Positions 24,263 through 34,206 of a DNA stretch of 64,000 nucleotides are shown here, in pieces. Both the position numbers and the translations under genes were made by a program. The stretch comes from Nocardioides allogilvus (GTDB lineage Bacteria > Actinomycetota > Actinomycetes > Propionibacteriales > Nocardioidaceae): the NCBI RefSeq assembly GCF_003047285.1, contig NZ_PZYX01000015.1, positions 1 through 64,000 of the forward strand. Direction: 5' to 3'. The first letter of the stretch is position 1, and each line of letters begins with the position of its first letter. Under the pieces are notes generated by a model. It worked only from the letters and a program-made list of their open reading frames with translations. It was not told the origin of the DNA and did no database searches.

Positions 24263-27200
24263 TCAGCCCGAGACCAGCCCCTCGAGCTCGGCGCGACCCG
24301 GCAAGGAGTCGGGCTCGACCGTGCGCCCGGTCCGGACGTAGTGGAAGGCCGCGCGCACCGAGGCCAGCGGCAGGTCGTGGATCTCGGCCCAGGCGAGGCG
24401 GTAGACCGCGAGCTGGAGCGGGTCGGCGGTCTCGTTGCGGCTGGTCTTCCAGTCGACGATCAGGAAGGTCCCGTCGTCCTCGCGGTAGACCGCGTCGATC
24501 CGCCCGCGAACCACCTGCCCGGCCAGCACCAGCGCGAACGGCGCCTCCACGGAATGGGGTGCGCGGTCGGCGAAGGGGCCGTCCTCGAAGCTGCGGATGA
24601 CGTCGCGCAGCTCCCCCGCGTCGTCGATGCCGGCGTCGGCACGCCCCCAGAGGTCGTCGGGCTCGATCAGCGCCTGCTGGCCGAAGCGCGCCTCGACCCA
24701 CGCGTGGAAGTCGGTGCCGAAGCGGGCCTGGTGTGACGGCGGCCGCGGCATCGGCCTGGCCAGCTCACGAGCGAGCGCGTCGGGATCGTCGTGCAACCGG
24801 CCCAGCGCGGTGGCCGACAGGCTCGACGGCAACGGCACCGACACGTCCGTGGCACGAGCAGCCCTGGCCTCGGCCAGCAGCTGGGCGAGGTCGTCGTCCC
24901 AGTCGGCGACGCGCGCCGACTCGACCAGGTCGAGACCGGTGTCGGGAGCCGTCGGGTCGCTGGCGCGGACGAGCTCGGCCGCGGCCAGCCGACGCCGGGC
25001 CTCCTCGCCGGGACCCGGCACCGGCCAGGGGCGCGACGGGTCGACGTCGTCGTTGGGGTTGGGCGGACGCCCGGCAGGCTTGTCGAGCCACGCTCCGACG
25101 GGGGCGCCCCACTCGTCCAGCTGCTCGCGCACGACCTGCTGGTAGGCGGAGGGCCCGAACGGAGTCGCCCGCTGGGCCCAGACGTAGGACGTGACGGCGA
25201 GGTGGTGGGCGGCGCGGGTGAACGCGACATAGCCCAGGCGGAGCTCCTCCTCGGCGTCGTGCTCGCGGGTCGCGGCGCGGTAGGCGTCGAGGGCCGCCTT
25301 GTCGTGGCCCTGCAGCTGAGGCTGGTCGGCGCGGTCGCCGCGCAGCGGTGCGGGCAGCACAGCCGGCGACGACGTCCACAAGGTGCGCGAGCGGTTGCTC
25401 GGGAAGCGTGTCTCACCGACACCGACGCAGAACACCGAGGACCACTCGAGCCCCTTGGCGCGGTGGACGGTCAACAGCTTGACCGAGTCGGCGGCCGTGG
25501 GCGTGGCCACGTCGAGCCCGTTGCCCTGGTCGTCCTCGGCGGTGAGGTAGGCGAGCAGCGCCGGCAAGGTGACGTCGCCGTCGACGGACTGGAACTCCGC
25601 GACGGCCTTCACGAAGAGGTCGAGGTTGTCGCGACGAGCCGCTGCGGCCGGCGCGGTCGCCGAGGCGAGCTCGACGTCGACACCCGTGGTGTCGATGACC
25701 CGGCGGACGACGTCGAGCAGCGGGTCGCCGACATGGCTGCGGAGTCGCCGCAGCTCGCCGGCCAGCAGCTCGAAGCGCTCGCGGGCCTCGGGCGAGTAGG
25801 GCGCGTCACCCGGGTCGGCGAGGGCGTCGCTGAGGGCCGGCAGCTCGGAGACGTCCACGCCGTCGGCGATCCGGAGCAGCTGCTGGGCGATCGAGGCTGC
25901 GTCGCCACGGTTGCGACCGCCGCCGATCTCGCCGGCGCGCTGGGCGAGCAACCGCAGGTCGCGTGGCCCGATGGCCCACCGGGGACCGGCCAGCAGGGTC
26001 AGCATCGCGGAGTTGGCGGTGACGTCGTGGAGCAGCGACAGGGTCGCGACGACCTCGGCCACCTCCGGCAGCCGGATCAGCCCGGAGAGGCCGACGATCT
26101 CCACCGGGATGCCCGCACCGGTCAGGGCGTCGTAGACCTCCTCGGCCTGGGCGTTGTCGCGGCTGAGCACCCCGATCTCGGCCCACGGGGTGCCGGCGTC
26201 GTGCACGCCGTGCACGGCCCGGGCGAGCCACTCGAGCTCGTCGACGGCACGCTCGAAGACGTGCGTCTCGACCACGCCGTCGGGGGTGCCGTCCGGCGCC
26301 CGGAGCCTGGCCACCTTGTCGCCGTACGTCGCCAGCAGCGGCTCGGCCAGACGGTTGGCGACGTCGAGGATGCGGCGATCGGAGCGTCGGTTGACCGTCA
26401 GCGGCAGCCGGCCGGGCTCGCCGTCGGCGGCCGGGAACGTCTCCGCGAAGTTGAGGATGTTGGAGACCGAGGCACCACGCCAGCCGTAGATCGCCTGGTT
26501 GGGGTCGCCGACGGCCATGACCGGGTGGCCGAGGCCGGACTCACGGTCGGGGCCGGAGAAGAGCCGCGCGAGCATGGTGGCCTGGGCCACCGAGGTGTCC
26601 TGGTATTCGTCGAGCAGGACGACCTTGAACCGGGACCGCTCCACCACCCCGACGTCGGGCTGCTGGGCGACCAGCCGGGCCGCCAGCGCGATCTGGTCGC
26701 CGAAGTCCATCAGGCCCAGGTCGGCCTTGAGCCGGCGATAGCCGCCCACGAGCTCGAGCAGCTCCGCGCGCCGGTCGAGGGCGTTGACGGCCTTGTCGAT
26801 CGCGTCGAGGTAGGTCTTGCGGGCCTTGCCCTGCATCTCCTCCGCCCGGGCGAGCTCGAAGCCGCGCCGGGCCTCGCCGTCGACCCGCCGCACGTCGTCG
26901 GCCTCCACGAGGTGCTCACTCATCGCCCCGTCGAGGGCGAGCAGGTTTTGGATGACGGTCGCCGGGTGGTCGGAGAGCAGCTCGATGCGACCGGTGAAGC
27001 GGTCGATCACCCGGGCACCGAGCTGGTAGCGCGATGCATCCGAGACGACGCGGGTGTCGGGCTCGTGGCCGATGCGCAGGCCGTGATCGGTCAGCAGGTT
27101 GCCGGCATAGGCGTGGTAGGTCGCCACCACGGGTTCGAGCACGTCCTCGCCGTCGTCGACGACCGACTGGTCGAGGAGGCCGGCCTTGGTCAGGGCGAGG

Positions 27201-27466
27201 TTGATCCGGCTGCGCAGCTCGGCGGCGGCCTTGGTGGTGAAGGTGAGCCCGAGGACCTCCTCGGGCCGGACCAGGCCGGTCGCGACGAGGTAGACGACGC
27301 GCTGGGCCATGAGGGTGGTCTTGCCGCTGCCGGCGCCGGCCACCACGACGGTGGGTCGCAGCTCGGCGGTGATCGCCTCCCACTGCTCCGGGCTCGGGGC
27401 GTGGCCGCCCATCAGGGCCTGCAGGTCGGCGGGGGTGTCGAGTCGGATCGGGGTCGCGGCGTTCAC
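24263..27466 (-). CDS. adnB: Helicase-nuclease AdnB
   Basis: A 1067-residue protein of the AdnAB DNA end-resection complex (RecBCD/AddAB counterpart of actinobacteria). The N-terminal UvrD-like motor has Walker A AGAGSGKTTLM, motif II LLDEYQDTS, GDPNQAIYGWRGA and VAFTRAAHHL. The C-terminal RecB-type nuclease domain carries GRIDAVYR and IVDWKTSR (D and D-x-K catalytic residues). GTG 27466 overlaps the adnA stop by four bases (GTGA); an upstream frame of about 18 codons lies within adnA and is rejected. Length matches the mycobacterial protein. Confidence 0.94.
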   Translation of the reverse strand: MNAATPIRLDTPADLQALMGGHAPSPEQWEAITAELRPTVVVAGAGSGKTTLMAQRVVYLVATGLVRPEEVLGLTFTTKAAAELRSRINLALTKAGLLDQSVVDDGEDVLEPVVATYHAYAGNLLTDHGLRIGHEPDTRVVSDASRYQLGARVIDRFTGRIELLSDHPATVIQNLLALDGAMSEHLVEADDVRRVDGEARRGFELARAEEMQGKARKTYLDAIDKAVNALDRRAELLELVGGYRRLKADLGLMDFGDQIALAARLVAQQPDVGVVERSRFKVVLLDEYQDTSVAQATMLARLFSGPDRESGLGHPVMAVGDPNQAIYGWRGASVSNILNFAETFPAADGEPGRLPLTVNRRSDRRILDVANRLAEPLLATYGDKVARLRAPDGTPDGVVETHVFERAVDELEWLARAVHGVHDAGTPWAEIGVLSRDNAQAEEVYDALTGAGIPVEIVGLSGLIRLPEVAEVVATLSLLHDVTANSAMLTLLAGPRWAIGPRDLRLLAQRAGEIGGGRNRGDAASIAQQLLRIADGVDVSELPALSDALADPGDAPYSPEARERFELLAGELRRLRSHVGDPLLDVVRRVIDTTGVDVELASATAPAAAARRDNLDLFVKAVAEFQSVDGDVTLPALLAYLTAEDDQGNGLDVATPTAADSVKLLTVHRAKGLEWSSVFCVGVGETRFPSNRSRTLWTSSPAVLPAPLRGDRADQPQLQGHDKAALDAYRAATREHDAEEELRLGYVAFTRAAHHLAVTSYVWAQRATPFGPSAYQQVVREQLDEWGAPVGAWLDKPAGRPPNPNDDVDPSRPWPVPGPGEEARRRLAAAELVRASDPTAPDTGLDLVESARVADWDDDLAQLLAEARAARATDVSVPLPSSLSATALGRLHDDPDALARELARPMPRPPSHQARFGTDFHAWVEARFGQQALIEPDDLWGRADAGIDDAGELRDVIRSFEDGPFADRAPHSVEAPFALVLAGQVVRGRIDAVYREDDGTFLIVDWKTSRNETADPLQLAVYRLAWAEIHDLPLASVRAAFHYVRTGRTVEPDSLPGRAELEGLVSG

Positions 27467-30400
27467 TGGACGGTCACCGAGCCTGCGCCCTTGGCCGGGC
27501 AGATCGAGACGAAGGTGCACTCACGGCAGTGCTGGCCGGGCACTGCGGGGAACGTCTCCTCGCGGACGAGGGTGGCTGCGCGGGCGAGCCCTGCTCGCAG
27601 CACGGCACGCTCGGGTCCGTCGTCGGCATGCGTCTCCTGGACCTGGACCTTGGCCGTCGTCGTGTCGTCCTGGAGGCCGAGCTGGACCAGCTCGGCGCCG
27701 CCGGAGCGCGTGGGCCGTCCGAGGCGCTCGTCGAGGGCGCCGGCGTCCACGGCGTACTGGTAGAGGGCGAGCTGGAGGTTGCCCTTGACCGCCGGTGCGG
27801 TCGGGGCCCCGCGACTGGTCTTGAAGTCGACCACGACGACCTCGCCGTCGGCGGTGAGCTCGAGCCGGTCGGCGGTGCCGTTGAGGGCAATCTCCTGCCC
27901 GTCGACCTCGACCACGGTCTTGAACCGCGTCTCCGAGTCGACGAACTCGCGCGGGTTGGAGCGGTGCCACTCCACGAAGCGGGTCAGGGCCTTGCGGATG
28001 CGGTCGTGCTCGCGCTTGCGCGACCACGGCGTGCGGAACGCGAGCCGTCCCCAGACCGCGTCGACCTCGAGCATCAGGACGTCGACGTCGGCGGCGAGCT
28101 CCCGGGTCGCCACCCGCTCCGCGAGCGCGTGCACGATCTGCCCCACGTTGGCGGCCTGGTGGGCGGCCGAGACGCCCCCCGCCTCCCGGGCGAAGAACCA
28201 CTGGGCGGGGCACGTCAACAGGGACTCGAGCATGCTCGCCGAGACCGGCACCGGCCGGTCGGGGTCGCGCACCGGTCGTGGGGACCTGGTCGCGGAGCGG
28301 GTGCCCCACCAGGAGGCCGGGTCGGCCTGCGGCACGAGCTGGCGACCGCCGACCTCCTCGGCGGCCAGCGCCGCGAGCCGGCGCGCCGCGGCCTCGCGCA
28401 GCGGCGGTGAGGTGGCCGGGTCGGCGGCGGTCCGGCGCAGCTCGGCCACCAGCCCGCCGAGGGACAGCGGCCGGGGCGGGCGGCCGTCGCGGTGGACCGG
28501 ACTGATCTCGAGCTCGGCCAGGAAGCGTGAGGGCTGCTCGCCCTCGTCATCGGTCGACCGCACGGCCGTGACGACCAGGCGCTTGCGGGCGCGGGTGCAG
28601 GCGACGTAGAAGAGGCGGCGCTCCTCCATCAGCAGGGCCCGGGCGGTGACGGGAGGCACGAGGTCGGGCGCACCCGACGGGTCGAGGCCGATGCGGTCGG
28701 CACCCAGCAGGCTGGAGCGACGACGCAGGTCGGGCCAGCCCTCCTGCTGCACGTGGGCGACGACGACGAGCTCCCACTCGAGGCCCTTGGACCGGTGGGC
28801 TGTCAGCAGCCGCACCGCCGAGCCACGCACCCCGCGCTCGGCGAGCGTGTCGCCGGGGATCTGCTGGGCGATGAGGTTGGCGAAGAAGGCTCCGACGCCG
28901 ACGTGGTCGCGGTGCTCGACCGCGCGGGCCGCCACCTCGAAGAGCGCGCAGATCGAGTCGAGGTCCTTGTGGGCGCGGCGGGCGCCGGCACCGCCCTGGT
29001 CGACCTGGCGGCGCAGCCGCTCCGGCCAGCCGGTGCCCGACCAGAGGTGCCAGAGCACGTCCTCGACGCCGGCGCGCTGCTCGAGCAGCGCCGAACCCGA
29101 GCGCAGCAGGGCGGCCAGGGCACGGCAGCGCTCGACCTCCGGGCCGTCGAGGCCGGACAGGAAGTCGTCGGCGACGACCGCGAGCCGCAACAGCTCGCGG
29201 CTCGTGCGCGGCGCGTCACCGGCCTTGTCGCGCGCACGCAGGCGGCGCACGAGCGCGCGCAGGTCACCCGCGTCGAGCCCGCCGAGCGGGGAGAGCAACA
29301 GGGACTCGATGCGTCCCGGGTCGAGGAAGTCGGGCGAGTCGGGGTCGGTGTTGTCGAGGTTGACCACCGCGCGGAGCCCGTCGAGCAGCGGGAGCACGGC
29401 CGGGTCACGCACGAGCGGCACGTCGTCGGAGGCGACCTCGACCGGCACCCCGGCGGCGGCGAGGGCGCGGCGCAACGGCGGGATGGAGGCCTGGCCGGAC
29501 CGGACGAGGACGGCCATCTGCGACCAGTCGATGCCGTCCTCGAGGTGAGCGCGGCGCAGCAGGTCGGCGAGGTGCTCGGACTCGGCGCGGTCGGTGTCGA
29601 AGGTGTGCACCTCGACCCGGCCGTCGCCGTGGGGCCCGGGCACGGCCTCCGGGGTCAGGAACGCCTCGCGCGCCTCAGGACCGATGCTGCCGGTCAGCGG
29701 CAGCCTCGCCGCGATCCGGCCGGCCGCGAGCAGCAGGCGCGGCCCGAACCGGCGCGTGCGCCGCAGGACCAGGACCGGGGCCCGCTCCCCCGCCGCCGTC
29801 GGGAACTGGCCGGGGAAGTCGAGGATGCCGCGCACGTCGGTACCGCGGAAGCCGTAGATCGACTGGTGGGGATCACCGACCACCGTGAGGTTGCGCCCGT
29901 CCCCGGCCAGCGCACGCAGCAGCGCGACCTGTCCGGGGTCGGTGTCCTGGTATTCGTCGACGAACACGTGGCTGAACCGCGCCCGCAGCTCGTCGCGATG
30001 GGCCTCGGCGGTGATGACCGCGCGGCGGATCAGGTCGGGGTAGTCGGTCGCACCGAGGTTGTCGAGGATCGTCAGGTATTGCTCGAGGAAGTGGCCGGCC
30101 GCGACGAACTCCGGGAGACCGTTGGCCGCGCCCAGCGCCGCCAGCCCGTCCGGGTCCAGCCCCTTCTCCCGGGCGCGCGAGAGCACGGCGTGCACCTCCC
30201 GGGTGAAGCCGCGGGTGCCGAGGGCGCTCGTGAGGGACTCGGGCCAGGTGATGGCCTCGGGGTTGTCGCTCAGCAGCTCGCGGAGCACGACATCGGCCTC
30301 GGGCGCCGACAGCAGCCGCAGGGGCGCGTCGTAGAGGTCGGCCGGGCTGTAGGTCCGGATCAGCGCATAGGCGAAGGAGTGGAACGTCGAGCAGGTCGCC

Positions 30401-30699
30401 GCCGAGGTGGTGCGCCCGACGCGGGCGATCACCCGGTCGCGCAGCTGCTCGGCCGCCTTGCGGGAGAAGGTCAGGGCCAGGACCTGGTCGGGGTGCACGC
30501 CGCGCTGCTCGATCAGCTCCGCGATCGCCTCGACCATCGTGGTCGTCTTGCCGGTGCCGGGACCGGCCAGCACGAGCAGCGGCCCCCCGGCGTGGTCGAC
30601 GACCGCCTGCTGGTGCTCGTCGAGGGTCGGCGGTGCCACGACCGACGCCGTCGCCCGGACGAGGCGATAGCGCGTGCTCGGGGTGGGGGTCGCGGCCAT
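27463..30699 (-). CDS. adnA: Helicase-nuclease AdnA
   Basis: A 1078-residue partner of AdnB. The motor domain has AGPGTGKTTTM (Walker A), VDEYQDTDP, GDPHQSIYGFRGT and VACTRARKRLV. The C-terminal nuclease has VVVDFKTSRGAP. Four cysteines flank the nuclease (CPAQW, then HCRECTFVSIC near the C-terminus), the AddB/Cas4-type 4Fe-4S arrangement. The ATG 30699 follows a weaker in-frame TTG. AdnA and AdnB are separated from uvrD2 by deoD, nudC and mrx1. Confidence 0.94.
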   Translation of the reverse strand: MAATPTPSTRYRLVRATASVVAPPTLDEHQQAVVDHAGGPLLVLAGPGTGKTTTMVEAIAELIEQRGVHPDQVLALTFSRKAAEQLRDRVIARVGRTTSAATCSTFHSFAYALIRTYSPADLYDAPLRLLSAPEADVVLRELLSDNPEAITWPESLTSALGTRGFTREVHAVLSRAREKGLDPDGLAALGAANGLPEFVAAGHFLEQYLTILDNLGATDYPDLIRRAVITAEAHRDELRARFSHVFVDEYQDTDPGQVALLRALAGDGRNLTVVGDPHQSIYGFRGTDVRGILDFPGQFPTAAGERAPVLVLRRTRRFGPRLLLAAGRIAARLPLTGSIGPEAREAFLTPEAVPGPHGDGRVEVHTFDTDRAESEHLADLLRRAHLEDGIDWSQMAVLVRSGQASIPPLRRALAAAGVPVEVASDDVPLVRDPAVLPLLDGLRAVVNLDNTDPDSPDFLDPGRIESLLLSPLGGLDAGDLRALVRRLRARDKAGDAPRTSRELLRLAVVADDFLSGLDGPEVERCRALAALLRSGSALLEQRAGVEDVLWHLWSGTGWPERLRRQVDQGGAGARRAHKDLDSICALFEVAARAVEHRDHVGVGAFFANLIAQQIPGDTLAERGVRGSAVRLLTAHRSKGLEWELVVVAHVQQEGWPDLRRRSSLLGADRIGLDPSGAPDLVPPVTARALLMEERRLFYVACTRARKRLVVTAVRSTDDEGEQPSRFLAELEISPVHRDGRPPRPLSLGGLVAELRRTAADPATSPPLREAAARRLAALAAEEVGGRQLVPQADPASWWGTRSATRSPRPVRDPDRPVPVSASMLESLLTCPAQWFFAREAGGVSAAHQAANVGQIVHALAERVATRELAADVDVLMLEVDAVWGRLAFRTPWSRKREHDRIRKALTRFVEWHRSNPREFVDSETRFKTVVEVDGQEIALNGTADRLELTADGEVVVVDFKTSRGAPTAPAVKGNLQLALYQYAVDAGALDERLGRPTRSGGAELVQLGLQDDTTTAKVQVQETHADDGPERAVLRAGLARAATLVREETFPAVPGQHCRECTFVSICPAKGAGSVTVQ

Positions 30700-30741
30700 G
30701 GCTGCACTCAAACAGACGCCACCGACACTGGCCTCAGTGCC

Positions 30742-31422
30742 TCACGCCTCGGCGCCGCGGTCGTTGTAGGTCCCGGCCTCTTCCTGCCCGCTCAGCCCGG
30801 CGATCGCGGTCATGATCTCGTCGGTGAGCAGGCGGCGGGCCTTGCCCAGCGGCAGGTCGCCGTACCCCGCGGGCGAGATCGGCGGCCCGAACGCGACGCT
30901 CACCGGCGCGATCCGCGGCAGGGAGGCATCGACGGGCTGCACGTCCTGGGTGCCCGTCAGGCCGACCGGCACGACCGGCACCCCCGCGCTCAGCGCGAGG
31001 TGCGCGACGCCGGTGCGTCCGCGGTAGAGGCGCCCGTCGCGGGAGCGGGTGCCCTCGGGATAGATGCCGAACGCCTCGCCACGCCCGAGCACCTCGAGTG
31101 CCGTGTCCAGGCTGGCGATGGCCGCCTTGCTGTCGTCGCGGTCCACCGGCAGCATGCCCATGCCCTCGAACCAGGCCCGCACCAGCGCGCCCTTGATGCC
31201 CGGGCCGGTGAAGTAGTCGGACTTCGCCAGGAACACCACCTTGCGCGGCACCACGATCGGGATCATCGTGCTGTCGATGAAGCTCAGGTGGTTGCTGGCC
31301 AGGATCACGGCGCCCGAGCGGGGCACGTGCTCGAGGCCGGTGATGGTCGGACGCCAGATCGCGCGGGCGATCGGTGGGACGACCGTGTGGACCGCGGCGA
31401 AGAACATGCTCGCCATTGTCAC
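30742..31422 (-). CDS. 1-acyl-glycerol-3-phosphate acyltransferase (PlsC family)
   Basis: A 226-residue membrane-associated acyltransferase with NHLSFID (NHx4D catalytic motif), FPEGTR-type motif YPEGTRSRDG and the P-x-V-P motif VPVVPVGL. It acylates lysophosphatidate or a related lipid acceptor. The start is ambiguous: GTG 31422 immediately follows the upstream TAG, and ATG lies at 31416 and 31407. It is downstream of the DUF58/MoxR genes, 42 bases before adnA, and could be in one long transcript with them. Confidence 0.9.
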   Translation of the reverse strand: MTMASMFFAAVHTVVPPIARAIWRPTITGLEHVPRSGAVILASNHLSFIDSTMIPIVVPRKVVFLAKSDYFTGPGIKGALVRAWFEGMGMLPVDRDDSKAAIASLDTALEVLGRGEAFGIYPEGTRSRDGRLYRGRTGVAHLALSAGVPVVPVGLTGTQDVQPVDASLPRIAPVSVAFGPPISPAGYGDLPLGKARRLLTDEIMTAIAGLSGQEEAGTYNDRGAEA

Positions 31423-31938
31423 CTAGGACGTCTCGGCGTCGGACGGCTCCCTGAACTGCATGCCGACGACGAGCCCCAGCACCGCCAGCACCCCGACGGC
31501 GAGCGGCCACATCAGCGGCTGCACGCCCTCGCCGTGTCCCACGACGACGGCATAGGCGACCGGGGCCGGCACGTAGGCGAGCAGCCCGCGGCGTACCCAC
31601 ATCGTCACGAGCCTCCGGTCCAGCGCTGCGCGCACGGGCCCGTACGCCGCCAGCAGCCCGGCGACGTGGGCGCCGGTCAGCGCCAGGGCGACCAGGAGGA
31701 CGCCCGGCCGCACCGGATCGGGCACCTTGAGCGCCCACCACCCCATCACCGTCAGCAGCACGAGCGGCCCGACGGGCAGCTCAGGGAGGACGGCCCAGGC
31801 GCACGACGCCCCCACGACCAGCAGCACGAGCAGGACCGGCGGCTGCACCGGCGCGACGAGGAACGCGACCGACGGCAGGACGGCCAGCAGGATGCGGCAG
31901 GCCACCTGGCTGCGGCTCCAGGAGCGCCAGGACGTCAT
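31423..31938 (-). CDS. Multi-pass membrane protein (unknown) in MoxR operon
   Basis: A 171-residue hydrophobic protein with about five to six helices (for example ILLAVLPSVAFLVAPVQPPV and LLVLLVVGASCAWAVLP). No family is recognised. ATG 31938 overlaps the DUF58 stop by four bases. Position after DUF58 suggests it is part of the same envelope-related complex. Confidence 0.75.
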   Translation of the reverse strand: MTSWRSWSRSQVACRILLAVLPSVAFLVAPVQPPVLLVLLVVGASCAWAVLPELPVGPLVLLTVMGWWALKVPDPVRPGVLLVALALTGAHVAGLLAAYGPVRAALDRRLVTMWVRRGLLAYVPAPVAYAVVVGHGEGVQPLMWPLAVGVLAVLGLVVGMQFREPSDAETS

Positions 31939-33218
31939 CGGACCCGCACCTGTGGCACCTGGCCGCGCCGGCTCTGCTGGCGCAGCACCTCGTCGACGGT
32001 CCCCCGTCCGCGCCACGGCACGATCGGGCAGCCGAGGGCGGCCAGCTGCTGGAGCAGCGCGGACCGCTCCAGCATGCGCATCCGCCAGGCGAGTCCCGCC
32101 GGCGAGACGCGCCCGCCCAGCTCGTCGAGCGAGCGCTCGCCGAGGGTGTCGATGACCACGACCGGGACACCTCGGGCCGAGAGCAGCGCGGCGGCGTTGA
32201 CGATCGGGGCGTGCAGCATGGTGGACAGCACGTAGACCACGCTGCCGCCGGTGACACCCAGCTCCAGCGTCTGGTCGGGCACCGACGCGGTCTCCGCCAC
32301 GACCCGCGTGAGGGTGCCGGTGATGCGGTGCAGGTGGCGCGGCCCGCTGCCGAAGGGCACCCGCGCATCGCCGGGCCCGACCACCCGCATGCCGACGCGG
32401 TCACCGCGCCGGACGTGGTGGTCCGCCAGCGCCGAGGCCGCGCGCACCGTCAGGTCGAGGCTGCTGGCGCGGCCGTCGATGCCGCCCGAGATGCCGATGT
32501 CACGCAGGGCATCGACCACGATGAGCACCGACGTGTCCTGCTCGGCCCGGGTCGTGACCACCTGCAGCTCACGGGTGCGCAGTGACACCGGCCAGCTGAT
32601 CCGGCGCAACCGGTCGCCGGGAGCGAACGATCGGATCCCGGCGAACTCGGTGCCGCTGCCGACCCTCCTCGATCGGTGCGCGCCGACGAGTCCGTCCGGC
32701 TGCGGCGCCTCCGCTGTCGAGTCGTACGGCGCAGCCTGTGGCCACACCGTCAGCACCTGTGGCGACAGCCGGACCGGGCCGTGGCGGTAGCCGGCCCAGG
32801 CGCTGGTGAGCGCGACCTGCTCGTCCCCGACGGTCGGCCGTCCCCAGCGGCGCGGCCCGAGCGCGACCACGCTGGCGTCGGCCCCCGCGAGGACGCTCAC
32901 CGCACCCGACGCCGGTCTGGTGGCCACGTGGGCCACCCTCGGAAGGACGCGGGTGACCTGCTCGACCCGGTCGGTCCCCGTGACCTGCAGGGTCGCGGTG
33001 GTGCCCTGTCCCTCGTGCAGCCGGATCCCGCCCAGCTCCAAGGCGAGGCGGGGATCGGAGGTCGGCCGACCGAGCAGTCCGAGCAGGGCCGGCACCAGGA
33101 ACGGCGCGGCCAGCACCAGGAGCACCGGGGAGCCTGCGAGCGCGGCGCCGACGAGCCCTGCTGCCGCCACCAGCGTCGCTCGGCCGAGCGCCGGAGTAGG
33201 CACCCAGGTGCTGCTCAT
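31935..33218 (-). CDS. DUF58 domain protein
   Basis: A 427-residue protein. Two hydrophobic helices at about 15-50 are followed by a cytoplasmic or extracytoplasmic part with the DUF58 signature GTEFAGIRSFAPGDRLRRISWPVSLR near residues 190-215, then a von Willebrand A-like fold (VLIVVDALRDIG). DUF58 proteins are the usual partners of MoxR ATPases. The stop overlaps the next gene, and the start lies 7 bases after the moxR stop. Confidence 0.9.
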   Translation of the reverse strand: MSSTWVPTPALGRATLVAAAGLVGAALAGSPVLLVLAAPFLVPALLGLLGRPTSDPRLALELGGIRLHEGQGTTATLQVTGTDRVEQVTRVLPRVAHVATRPASGAVSVLAGADASVVALGPRRWGRPTVGDEQVALTSAWAGYRHGPVRLSPQVLTVWPQAAPYDSTAEAPQPDGLVGAHRSRRVGSGTEFAGIRSFAPGDRLRRISWPVSLRTRELQVVTTRAEQDTSVLIVVDALRDIGISGGIDGRASSLDLTVRAASALADHHVRRGDRVGMRVVGPGDARVPFGSGPRHLHRITGTLTRVVAETASVPDQTLELGVTGGSVVYVLSTMLHAPIVNAAALLSARGVPVVVIDTLGERSLDELGGRVSPAGLAWRMRMLERSALLQQLAALGCPIVPWRGRGTVDEVLRQQSRRGQVPQVRVR

Positions 33219-33225
33219 GCGGGAG

Positions 33226-34206
33226 TCACCGGCGCTCCAGCGCTCCGGGCGCCGGCACGCTCGACAGCACCGCCTCGACGACGCGCGACCCCGAGGCCTG
33301 GGTCATCCAGAGCTCGGGCTTCACGGTGATCCGGTGCGCCAGCACGGAGCCGGCGACGGCCTTGACGTCCTCGGGGATGACGTAGTCACGCCCCCGGATC
33401 AGGGCCCACCCGCGCGCGGCCAGGACGAGGCCGAGGCTGCCGCGCGGGGAGGCGCCGATGAGCACGTCGGGGTGGGCACGGGTCGCCTCGGCGAGGGCGA
33501 CGCAGTAGCGCCCCACGCTCTGGTCGACCTGGACCCGCTCGACGGCTGCCTGCACCGCGCGCAGGCCGGCGGCGTCGGTGACGGCCTCGACCGACACCTC
33601 CTCGCGCTGCCGCTCGAGGCGACGCGCGACGACGTCGTACTCCTCGTCCGCCGTCGGGTAGCCGAAGGCGACCCGCAGCAGGAAGCGGTCGAGCTGCGCC
33701 TCCGGCAGCGGGTAGGTGCCTTCGTACTCCACCGGGTTGGCGGTCGCCAGCACGTGGAAGGGCTTCGGCAGCAGGTGCGTCTCGCCCTCGACGGTGACCT
33801 GGCCCTCCTGCATGGCCTCGAGCAGTGCGGCCTGCGTCTTGGGCGGCGTCCGGTTGATCTCGTCGGCGAGCAGCAGGCCGGCGAACAGCGGTCCGCGGCG
33901 GAAGGAGAACTCGCCCACCCGCTGGTCGTAGATGTAGGAGCCGGTCAGGTCGGCCGGCAGCAGGTCGGGGGTGAACTGCGCGCGCGAGAAGTCGAGCCCG
34001 AGGGCCTGGGCGAAGGTGCGCGCCGCCAGCGTCTTGCCGAGCCCCGGGAAGTCCTCGATCAGCACGTGTCCCTTCGCCAGGATCGCCGCCAGCACCAGGC
34101 TCAGGGGCTGCTGCTTGCCGACGACGGCACGCCCGACCTGCGCCAGCACTCCCTGCGCGACGGCGGTGGCTTCGGCTGCGGTCAGGGTGGCTTCACTCGT
34201 GGTCAC
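33226..34206 (-). CDS. MoxR-type AAA+ ATPase
   Basis: A 326-residue AAA+ protein with Walker A EDFPGLGKTLAA, Walker B LLADEINRTPPKTQ, sensor ATANPVEYEGTYPLPEAQLDRF and a lid domain. MoxR ATPases act as chaperones assembling or activating envelope and metalloprotein targets. GTG 34206 lies 14 bases inside the end of the upstream membrane-protein gene, so translation is coupled. Companion DUF58 and DUF4129 genes complete a typical MoxR module, but the transglutaminase often present is absent. Confidence 0.95.
   Translation of the reverse strand: MTTSEATLTAAEATAVAQGVLAQVGRAVVGKQQPLSLVLAAILAKGHVLIEDFPGLGKTLAARTFAQALGLDFSRAQFTPDLLPADLTGSYIYDQRVGEFSFRRGPLFAGLLLADEINRTPPKTQAALLEAMQEGQVTVEGETHLLPKPFHVLATANPVEYEGTYPLPEAQLDRFLLRVAFGYPTADEEYDVVARRLERQREEVSVEAVTDAAGLRAVQAAVERVQVDQSVGRYCVALAEATRAHPDVLIGASPRGSLGLVLAARGWALIRGRDYVIPEDVKAVAGSVLAHRITVKPELWMTQASGSRVVEAVLSSVPAPGALERR

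Noticed and set aside
28753..32235. About 1160-codon open frame antisense to adnA and PlsC
   Set aside because: It is opposite clear helicase and acyltransferase motifs and spans several genes; its composition is that of a GC shadow.
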